From NCBI GenBank assembly GCA_018714645.1, contig DVND01000118.1, forward strand, positions 1 through 21,565: 21,565 bases of DNA, read 5' to 3'. The position numbers and the translations under genes are program-made. Shown here in pieces: positions 1 to 6,374 of this stretch. The notes beneath the pieces were generated by a model that saw only the letters and a list, made by a program, of their open reading frames with translations, had not been told where the DNA came from and ran no database searches. Position 1 is the first letter of the stretch. Every line of letters begins with the position of its first letter. The stretch comes from Candidatus Avimonoglobus intestinipullorum (GTDB lineage Bacteria; Bacillota; Clostridia; UBA1381).

Positions 1-99
1 ATTAGGATCACCTGTTAAAATTATAAGCTATTTAATTAATTTTTTCAATATTTTTTTAATAAAGTGCAATATATTATAAAAAATAGATAAGATATGGTA

Positions 100-128
100 T
101 TGTGGATTGATGGGTTTTGCAATATAAT
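100..128 (+). promoter_or_regulatory. Sigma-A-type promoter of the esterase/rhamnosidase operon
   Basis: TTGTGG (100-105), a 17-base spacer, then a perfect TATAAT (123-128). Transcription would start near 135, leaving a leader of about 34 bases before the ATG at 169. The surrounding 1-140 stretch is very AT-rich and otherwise shows no gene. The -35 match is only partial (TTG conserved), while the -10 is perfect and the spacing ideal. Confidence 0.65.
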
Positions 129-133
129 TGCAA
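117..133. promoter_or_regulatory. Palindromic operator candidate over the -10 box
   Basis: TTGCAAT-ATA-ATTGCAA is a perfect inverted repeat with 7-base arms and a 3-base centre. It completely encloses the TATAAT at 123-128, so a dimeric protein bound here would block RNA polymerase. A partial second copy (TGCAATATA) lies at 65-73. The cognate regulator cannot be named; the site lacks the central CG typical of LacI-type and cre operators. Confidence 0.5.
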
Positions 134-168
134 TGTGATATGAAGTGAACGGAAGGCAGGCGAAACGG

Positions 169-1269
169 ATGGATTTGTCAAAAATTGATAAAAATTTTGC
201 CAATTCCTATGACTTTGACGGTATGCAATTTTTTGACGTGAATAGCGAAGGGTTTGCGCTGTACGGTTTATGCAGGGCGGACGGGGAAAAGGATTTTAAA
301 AGGCTTCCCAAAGGCTTTGCGGAAAAAATGGATAATCAATCCGTGAGGACGTTGTACAAAAATACGTCCGGGATACGGGTCCGGTTTAAAACCGATTCCC
401 AAAGAATTATTTTGAAGTGTGTTTTGCCTGCGGTCAATACCCTGCCGCATATGCCGCTCACGGGGACGTCTTGTTTTGACCTGTACGCCGACGGCAAATA
501 CTGTAATGTATTCCGCCCGGGGATCAATGTGAACGGGGAGTATGCCGACAATGGCATGGGGGAAAACGGATATGCTTCAGGGTACAGCTTCCCGGACAGG
601 GCCATGCGTGAGATCCTCATCCATTTCCCTTTGTATAACGATGTGGATGCGGTGTACATTGCGCTCGAAGCGTCTGCGCGGCTCTGCCCCGCCAGGCCTT
701 ATGCAAACGAAGCGCCTGTCGTATTTTACGGCAGTTCCATCACCCAGGGCGGATGCGCCTCCCATCCAGGGAACGCCTATCCCGCGATTTTGTCAAGACG
801 CTTTGACTGCGATTTCGTCAATCTCGGGTTTTCGGGCGGGTGCTTCGCCGAAGAGGAGCTGGCAGCATATATCGCGCACATGGAGAAGCGCATGCTTGTT
901 TTCGATTATGACCACAATGCGCCGGACGCCGATGCTTTGCAAAAAACGCATGAACGGTTCTTTTTGTGGGTAAGGGAACAATGCCCGCTGCTCCCAATCA
1001 TCCTTGTCAGCGCCGCCGACAGGAGTTTTGGAGAACAGGAGAGATCGGCGCGCAGAGACGTTATTTATAAAACCTACAGCAATGCGGTGCAGCGGGGGGA
1101 CCGGAACGTGTATTTCGTAGACGGCGCAACCATTTACAGCGCCGCCGGCGCCGATTTTTGCACGGTGGACAATACCCACCCCAACGATTTGGGGTTTTGG
1201 TGCATGGCGCAGGCCATAGGCGGCGTCATGGAGAAAATATTTGATCAAGGAGGGGCGGACGATGTATAA
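169..1269 (+). CDS. GxDLY/SGNH-type carbohydrate esterase (putative deacylase)
   Basis: Predicted serine esterase of 366 residues, probably removing acetyl or other acyl groups from sugars in the cytoplasm, since no signal peptide is visible. The N-terminal half is a beta-sandwich of the type found before SGNH esterases; it carries PHMPLTG and the F-D104-L-Y106 signature of the GxDLY domain. The C-terminal half has the SGNH blocks: GSSITQG with nucleophile Ser190, a NLGFSGG block, D248-H-N250, and the D334-x-x-H337 dyad. The ATG at 169 is chosen because GGAAGG/GCAGG lies just upstream (151-160) and the promoter start is near 135; an in-frame GTG at 145 would sit almost on the transcription start. 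It overlaps the next gene by 8 bases. Family assignment is strong; the substrate is inferred from the rhamnosidase in the same operon. Confidence 0.88.
   Translation: MDLSKIDKNFANSYDFDGMQFFDVNSEGFALYGLCRADGEKDFKRLPKGFAEKMDNQSVRTLYKNTSGIRVRFKTDSQRIILKCVLPAVNTLPHMPLTGTSCFDLYADGKYCNVFRPGINVNGEYADNGMGENGYASGYSFPDRAMREILIHFPLYNDVDAVYIALEASARLCPARPYANEAPVVFYGSSITQGGCASHPGNAYPAILSRRFDCDFVNLGFSGGCFAEEELAAYIAHMEKRMLVFDYDHNAPDADALQKTHERFFLWVREQCPLLPIILVSAADRSFGEQERSARRDVIYKTYSNAVQRGDRNVYFVDGATIYSAAGADFCTVDNTHPNDLGFWCMAQAIGGVMEKIFDQGGADDV
1247..1253 (+). promoter_or_regulatory. Ribosome binding site deciding the start of the TIM-barrel gene
   Basis: AAGGAGG lies 8 bases before the ATG at 1262. It is inside the end of the esterase gene and fixes that ATG rather than the in-frame TTG at 1241, which precedes the site. 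The arrangement implies translational coupling. Confidence 0.8.
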
Positions 1270-3160
1270 AATATCTGTTCCCGTCATTAACAATAAGCTT
1301 TACGGCAATCCGGAGGAACGGGAAAAAGTCCTTTCGGCATTGAAAAAAACAAGCGCACAACGCGTTTTCCTATCCATCGGCCAACACATCATCGACCCCG
1401 AAGAGCGCAAAACGGAATTTGCAATGTTAAAGGACAATTGCGGCTTTTTAAAATCCAACGGCTTTGAAGTTGGCGTATGGCTGTGGACGTTTCTGAGCGA
1501 CAGCGAGACCCCTTACACAAAAATAACGGGCGCAAACGGCCGGGAGACCGGCGCGAATTGTCCCATGGACCGGGATTTTGTCGCCTTTATGCAGCAGTAT
1601 ATTGCGGATTTGGGCAAATGCGGCGTGGACCTGATCCTGTTTGACGATGACTTCCGGTTTGGGCATCAATCGGGCAGCATTAGCTGCACCTGCAAGCTGC
1701 ATATGGCGCGGATAAAAGAGCTTCTGAAAGAAGATATTTCCCCCGAGGAACTGAAGGATAAGGCGTTAACGGGCGGGGCGAACGCATACCGTGATGCATG
1801 GATGCAGGCGAACGGCGAAAGCCTGATGCAATTCGCAGCTTCCATGCGGGAAGCGCTCGACCGGGAAACCCCCGGCGTCCGGATGGGGTTTTGTTCCTGT
1901 ATGTCCAGCTGGGGGAATGACGGGATCCATCCCGAGGCGCTTGCAAAAGCGCTCGCCGGCAATACCAGGCCGTTCATGCGCCTGATCGGCGCGCCCTATT
2001 GGGCGGTAGACAGGGGTTATGACGATTCAAGGCTGCAAAATATCATCGAATTTGAGCGGATGCAGCGGAGCTGGTGCGGCGGCGGTATCGAACTCTTCGG
2101 CGAGGGCGACGTTTACCCCAGGCCGAGAAACCACTGTCCCGCCGCATATCTTGAGCTTTTTGACATGGCGCTGCGCGCCGATGGGACGCTGGACGGCATT
2201 TTAAAATATGTTCTGGATTACCATGCGTCGGCGGACTATGAAACCGGCTATGTTGATCTTCACTGCAAAAACCGGGCGCTTTATGCGTGGATCGAGGCTT
2301 ATCTTGCGCCCAAAACCGCATGTGGCGTGCGGGTTTATGAGGTTTTGGACAAGCTGAAAACCATGCGGCTGCCGGAGGCGGCCAAACAGGGCGCCGCAGT
2401 GGACGGGGTGATGTTTTCGCCCGCCGCAAAGATGCTTGCGGACTGTGCAATCCCCACCGTTTATGACGGCGCGGGCGTCTGCGGCGCGGCGTTTGATGAA
2501 AATATCCGTTCCGTCCCTGCGGACGCATTGAAAAACGGGATCATCATCGATATGCGGGCGGCTGAAATTTTAGAGGGCATGGGGATCGATACAGGGCTTG
2601 CGCACAAAGGGGAATGGGTGCGGACGGAAACCGAATTTTTTGACGCATATAACCAGCATATCCATATCCCCGGCGGGATCATGGCATACAGGACGAGGCT
2701 CAAAAGCGCATGCCAGGTGCTCAGCCATTTTATCATCAATAAGAAAACCGCGTTGGACCCCGGAGAAAAAATACCCGCCGCGTTCTTTTATGAAAACAAC
2801 AACGGGCATAAATTTTTGGTGTTTACGTTTGATGCGTACTTTGGGAACGGCAATATATACAGGAGCTATGCGCGTTCAAGACAGCTTGCGGACAGCATCC
2901 GCCGGTTTTCCGGGAAGCGGCTGCCCGCTTATTCATACGGGAACCCGGATTTGTATATCATGGCAAAGAAGAAAGGCGGTGCAATGGCTGTGGGGCTTTG
3001 GAATATGTTCCCCGACCCTGTTTTGAAGCCCGTCATAGAGCTTGACGGCGCATACGGGGCGGCAAGCTTTATAAACTGCACGGGAGAGCTGAAAGGCGAT
3101 AAACTGTATTTATCGGAAATACAGCCGTATGCATTTGCGGGGATTGAGGTAAACCAATGA
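1262..3160 (+). CDS. TIM-barrel glycoside-hydrolase-like protein, family unassigned
   Basis: Protein of 632 residues without a signal peptide, so probably cytoplasmic. The first about 340 residues read like a TIM barrel: strand ends carry G-V72-W-L-W75-T-F, the acidic L-I-L-F-D128-D-D130-F-R-F and E277-L-F-G-E281-G-D283-V-Y-P-R-P-R. Those acids are the best catalytic candidates. A middle segment (about 375-460, with 'AIPTVYD' and 'GIIIDM') resembles the glutamine-amidotransferase-like domain that follows the barrel in GH42-type beta-galactosidases, and a beta-rich tail follows. I do not recognise a named family with certainty; GH42-like layout is an inference from architecture, not from the canonical nucleophile motif. 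It is tied to the esterase upstream (8-base overlap) and the transporter downstream (ATGA overlap), so it is probably a glycosidase acting in the same pathway. Confidence 0.7.
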   Translation: MYKISVPVINNKLYGNPEEREKVLSALKKTSAQRVFLSIGQHIIDPEERKTEFAMLKDNCGFLKSNGFEVGVWLWTFLSDSETPYTKITGANGRETGANCPMDRDFVAFMQQYIADLGKCGVDLILFDDDFRFGHQSGSISCTCKLHMARIKELLKEDISPEELKDKALTGGANAYRDAWMQANGESLMQFAASMREALDRETPGVRMGFCSCMSSWGNDGIHPEALAKALAGNTRPFMRLIGAPYWAVDRGYDDSRLQNIIEFERMQRSWCGGGIELFGEGDVYPRPRNHCPAAYLELFDMALRADGTLDGILKYVLDYHASADYETGYVDLHCKNRALYAWIEAYLAPKTACGVRVYEVLDKLKTMRLPEAAKQGAAVDGVMFSPAAKMLADCAIPTVYDGAGVCGAAFDENIRSVPADALKNGIIIDMRAAEILEGMGIDTGLAHKGEWVRTETEFFDAYNQHIHIPGGIMAYRTRLKSACQVLSHFIINKKTALDPGEKIPAAFFYENNNGHKFLVFTFDAYFGNGNIYRSYARSRQLADSIRRFSGKRLPAYSYGNPDLYIMAKKKGGAMAVGLWNMFPDPVLKPVIELDGAYGAASFINCTGELKGDKLYLSEIQPYAFAGIEVNQ

Positions 3161-4008
3161 ATGCAGTGTTGTTAATAATCATTATCATTGGGACAACCGC
3201 CCAGATGGTCACAAAAAAAATGTACGCGGGAAAGGTCAGCGGCGGGACGTTTACGTTCTCATGGGCAAGCACCGCGTGTTCGCTGTTGTTTTTCCTGCTG
3301 ATGACGGGGGGCGCCTTTGCTTTTTCACCCGCATATCTCGGATATGCGGCCGCGTTTGCGGCTGCTTACAGCCTCACGACGGTGACGGGCGTCTATGCAG
3401 TAAAAACCGGGCCGCTGTCCCTGACGGCGCTGTTTACGTCCTATTCCCTGATCATACCGACTTTATACGGTCTTGCATTCCTGGATGAAACAGCGACCGT
3501 TTTTCTGGTGATGGGCATTATCCTGCTGCTGGTTTCAATTGTGTTTGTAAATTTTGAAAAAAAGGGCGAAAAAAAGATCACGCTTCGGTGGATCGTCTTT
3601 GTGTTTCTATCCTTTGCCAGCAACGGAGCCTGCTCGGTGATTCAAAGGCTGCAGCAGCTCAGCGCAGACGGGCTGTATAAAAATGAATTTATGGTTGTTG
3701 CGTTGCTTATTTCCACAGCTGCCCTCCTGCTGATTTCCCTCCTGACGGAAAGACGCAGTATGGCGGGAGCCCTCAAAGCGGGAGCGGCGGCATATGCGGT
3801 CTACGGGTTAGCCAACGGGGTCGTGAACCTGCTGGTCATGGCGCTGGCCCTGCGGATGCCGGCGTCCCTGTCTTTTCCCATTATATCGTGCGGGGGCATC
3901 ATCGCAAATACCGCGGTTTCGGTATTTGCCTATAAGGAAAAGCTCTCTGCTTATCAGAAAGCCGGGGTTTGCATGGGTGTTGTTTCCATCATATTGCTCA
4001 ATTTGTAA
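3157..4008 (+). CDS. DMT-superfamily transporter (EamA-like)
   Basis: Integral membrane protein of 283 residues, nearly all hydrophobic, with about ten predicted membrane helices in two halves joined by a charged linker (EKKGEKK, about 134-140). Each half ends in an EamA-like pattern: P101 with E111 in the first, PASLSFP with E261 followed by a glycine-rich last helix in the second. The family moves small metabolites such as sugars, amino acids or drugs, usually with protons. It starts in an ATGA overlap with the preceding stop, with GAGGT (3146-3150) six bases upstream. Its place in the operon suggests movement of a sugar, a released acid such as acetate, or a breakdown product; direction and substrate cannot be told from sequence. 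Confidence 0.8.
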   Translation: MNAVLLIIIIIGTTAQMVTKKMYAGKVSGGTFTFSWASTACSLLFFLLMTGGAFAFSPAYLGYAAAFAAAYSLTTVTGVYAVKTGPLSLTALFTSYSLIIPTLYGLAFLDETATVFLVMGIILLLVSIVFVNFEKKGEKKITLRWIVFVFLSFASNGACSVIQRLQQLSADGLYKNEFMVVALLISTAALLLISLLTERRSMAGALKAGAAAYAVYGLANGVVNLLVMALALRMPASLSFPIISCGGIIANTAVSVFAYKEKLSAYQKAGVCMGVVSIILLNL

Positions 4009-4031
4009 ATAATAAATATATGAGGTATTTT
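4003..4031 (+). promoter_or_regulatory. Weak possible internal promoter before the rhamnosidase gene
   Basis: TTGTAA (4003-4008), 17-base spacer, TATTTT (4026-4031) in the AT-rich start of the 99-base gap. A second weak pair is TTGCTC (3994-3999) with TATATG (4017-4022). Either could give the rhamnosidase gene its own start, but in AT-rich DNA such matches are common. Confidence 0.25.
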
Positions 4032-4061
4032 ATCCTTCAGCAGTGCAGAACCTGCGGGGCT

Positions 4062-4078
4062 GCCGGCCTGCAGGCGGC
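4062..4078 (+). other. Small hairpin in the gap before the rhamnosidase gene
   Basis: GCCGGCC-TGCA-GGCGGC can fold into a bulged 3+3 bp stem. Six T residues follow at 4084-4089 after a short gap. This makes a poor terminator and may only reduce read-through or be chance. Confidence 0.25.
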
Positions 4079-4107
4079 GATAATTTTTTAGGAAAGGAAC
4101 TGAAAAA

Positions 4108-6249
4108 ATGGTCAATATAATTACTTCCGATGAGATGGTGTATAACGAAAACGCGGTCTACCGCTTTGTAAAAACCGTGCAGCTGGACAGCGTGTCGAAA
4201 AGCACGCTCAACCTGTTTGCAGAAGCGCGGTACAAGCTGTATATCAACGGGCGGCTTGCGGCGGTGGGCCCTTGCAAGGGCGCGGCCGCGCTGAAATATT
4301 ATGATACGGTGGATATCACGGACTTTTTGCGCATTGGTGAAAACCGGATTGAGATTTCGGTGTTGCAGCTTGCGGCGCATGTCCCGGAGCAGGAGTTCGC
4401 CCATCTGACGTCTGTCATGCATGAGGGGGGAATGGTACTGGCGGTATGGGGCAACGCAGGCGGGGTGGAAATTTCCGCTGACAGCAGCTGGCTCTGCGCA
4501 AAACAGCAGGGCTGGGGGCTGATCAAGCCGGAGGAATCCTATTATGTAGGAATGAACGAGCATATCGGCGCCGCATTCCATAAGGCACCCCGCTATAGGA
4601 ATGCGGTTGTACTATGCGGCCTGCAGCGGCTTGATGATGAGGGCGCGACCTATACAGAGATGCGGCCGTGGGTCGTGCGGAAAAGGCCTATCCCGATGAT
4701 GTATTTTAAAGAGCGCGCATTTGCGGATGAGAAGGGTGGCATCTATGACGCGGGGGAAGTGACCTGCGGATATGTGCGCGTAAAATTCAGCGGGCGCGGG
4801 CGCGCAAAGCTCATATACGCCGAAAGCAAGGTCATAGAGGAAAACGGGGAGCGGATCAAACGCAGGCGCGACGATGAGAACGGGATTGTGACAGGGGATT
4901 ATGACATCATAGAAATTGAGGACGGGTTCCAGTTTGAGAGCTGGTGGTTCCGCACCTTCCGCTATATCCGCGCAGAGCTGGAAGGCGTGCGGATCGAGCA
5001 GATGGACTACATTGAAATGGGGTATCCGCTGGAGCTTTGCGGCGCTTACGACTTTGGCAGCGACACGGATAACCGGCTGTTTGAGATCAGCCTGCGGACG
5101 CTCCGCCGCTGTATGCATGAGACTTATGAGGACTGTCCGTATTATGAGCAGCTGCAATATGCGATGGACACCCATTTGCAGATGCTGTTCACCTATCAGC
5201 TGACGAACGACGACCGCCTGGCGCGAAAGGCCATCGACGATTTTGCATCGTCCTATATATGCGGGACAATTACGCAGAGCCGGTTCCCAAGCATGAAGCC
5301 GCAGTATATCGTGGGCTTTTCGCTGTTCTTTATCTTTATGCTGCACGCCCATGCGAAACGGTTTTCCGACTTTGCCTTTATCGGGCGGTATATGCATATA
5401 GCGGACGGGATCCTGGACTGGTTTTTGAACCGGCTTGAGGATGGGATGGTACGGCGCAGCAATTATTGGAATTTTATCGACTGGGCGGAAGGATATGATT
5501 TCGGGCAGCAGCTTACGCGCCGGCCTTCCGCCATCCACAGCCTGATGCTCGTAAAGGCCCTGGAGGAGATGGCCTGGCTGCAGGAGCGGTGCGGCGGCGG
5601 AAAGGATTACAGCGCATATGCCGCCGCCATCAAACAGGCGGTGCAGCAATCCTGTTATGACAGCGGGAAGGGGCTTTATTCCGATTCCGATGAAAAATTG
5701 TACTACAGCCAGCACACACAGATATGGGCCGTCCTGTGCGGCCTGGTAGAAGGGGAGCAGGCGGCCGCGCTGCTGCAAAAATCAAAGGCGCTCACCAGCC
5801 GGGCAACCTTTGCGTATATGTTTTATCTCGCAAGGGCGATGGAGAAGGCGGGGATATATGCGGCGTTCGACCAGGAGCTGGACGCCATGCGCGGCCTCAC
5901 AAAGCTGGGCTGCACCACCATGCCGGAGGTGCCCGGGGAGCATTCAAGGAGCGAGTGCCACGCGTGGAGTTCCCTGGCGCTTTATGAATTTACCGCCAAG
6001 GTGTTGGGCGTGACCGTTGAAGAGGGCGTATTATACATCAAGCCCTTTGTGGGGAAAAGGCGGTATGCGAAAGGTGTTTGCGCTGCTTTTGGGAGTGCGG
6101 CGGAATGCGAATGGAAGGTGGAGGATGGCAAATTTAAGATGAAGGTCAGCCTCCCGGAAGGCCGGACGGCAGTGATCACGATGCCGGACGGCAGCGTGCT
6201 GGAAGGAGCGGGAAGCGGGGAATATGAATGCGAGATGTGCCGGCAGTGA
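4108..6249 (+). CDS. GH78-type alpha-L-rhamnosidase, intracellular
   Basis: Predicted inverting glycosidase of 713 residues that would remove terminal alpha-L-rhamnose from oligosaccharides. The N-terminal about 310 residues are beta-rich, with the 'YKLYINGRLAAVGPC' segment typical of the rhamnosidase N-terminal jelly roll and 'IYDAGEVTCGYVRV'. An alpha/alpha-barrel follows, opening with D342-C-P-Y-Y-E347-Q-L-Q-Y-A-M-D354. The D-x4-E-x6-D spacing is that of the acidic cluster in characterised GH78 enzymes, and E607 in TTMPE fits the general base. A short beta domain ends the protein (about 630-713). It lacks a signal peptide and is shorter than many family members (often about 900 residues), suggesting fewer N-terminal modules. 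GGAAAGGA (4091-4098) supports the start. The family call is firm; rhamnose specificity is likely but not proven, as GH78 relatives can vary. Confidence 0.88.
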   Translation: MVNIITSDEMVYNENAVYRFVKTVQLDSVSKSTLNLFAEARYKLYINGRLAAVGPCKGAAALKYYDTVDITDFLRIGENRIEISVLQLAAHVPEQEFAHLTSVMHEGGMVLAVWGNAGGVEISADSSWLCAKQQGWGLIKPEESYYVGMNEHIGAAFHKAPRYRNAVVLCGLQRLDDEGATYTEMRPWVVRKRPIPMMYFKERAFADEKGGIYDAGEVTCGYVRVKFSGRGRAKLIYAESKVIEENGERIKRRRDDENGIVTGDYDIIEIEDGFQFESWWFRTFRYIRAELEGVRIEQMDYIEMGYPLELCGAYDFGSDTDNRLFEISLRTLRRCMHETYEDCPYYEQLQYAMDTHLQMLFTYQLTNDDRLARKAIDDFASSYICGTITQSRFPSMKPQYIVGFSLFFIFMLHAHAKRFSDFAFIGRYMHIADGILDWFLNRLEDGMVRRSNYWNFIDWAEGYDFGQQLTRRPSAIHSLMLVKALEEMAWLQERCGGGKDYSAYAAAIKQAVQQSCYDSGKGLYSDSDEKLYYSQHTQIWAVLCGLVEGEQAAALLQKSKALTSRATFAYMFYLARAMEKAGIYAAFDQELDAMRGLTKLGCTTMPEVPGEHSRSECHAWSSLALYEFTAKVLGVTVEEGVLYIKPFVGKRRYAKGVCAAFGSAAECEWKVEDGKFKMKVSLPEGRTAVITMPDGSVLEGAGSGEYECEMCRQ

Positions 6250-6300
6250 CATTGCTGCCCGCTTAATAAAACCATAATTTTCAGGCGATCGGCATGCAAG

Positions 6301-6329
6301 GCCGCAGGAACTGTTCCTGCGGCTTTTTT
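6301..6329 (+). terminator. Rho-independent terminator of the rhamnosidase operon
   Basis: GCCGCAGGAA (6301-6310), loop CTG, TTCCTGCGGC (6314-6323), then six T residues (6324-6329). The stem has ten perfect base pairs, so this is a textbook strong terminator 51 bases after the stop codon. Confidence 0.95.
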
Positions 6330-6335
6330 GCGCGC

Positions 6336-6366
6336 AAAAAGCCGCCCCACACTCCCGCGGGGCGGC
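6336..6366 (-). terminator. Rho-independent terminator of the AraC-type regulator gene
   Basis: Read on the minus strand, GCCGCCCC and GGGGCGGC (6359-6366 and 6341-6348) pair around a ten-base loop and are followed by five T residues (complement of 6336-6340). It lies 9 bases past the regulator stop codon. Together with the plus-strand terminator it isolates the two convergent units. Confidence 0.9.
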
Positions 6367-6374
6367 CCTGATAT

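Noticed and set aside
145..168. GTG start extending the esterase by eight residues
   Set aside because: The promoter start would be only about ten bases upstream and the better-placed ribosome binding site serves the ATG at 169.
4612..5778. 388-codon open frame on the minus strand inside the rhamnosidase gene
   Set aside because: It mirrors the GH78 gene codon by codon, has no recognisable motif, and the plus-strand frame carries conserved catalytic residues.
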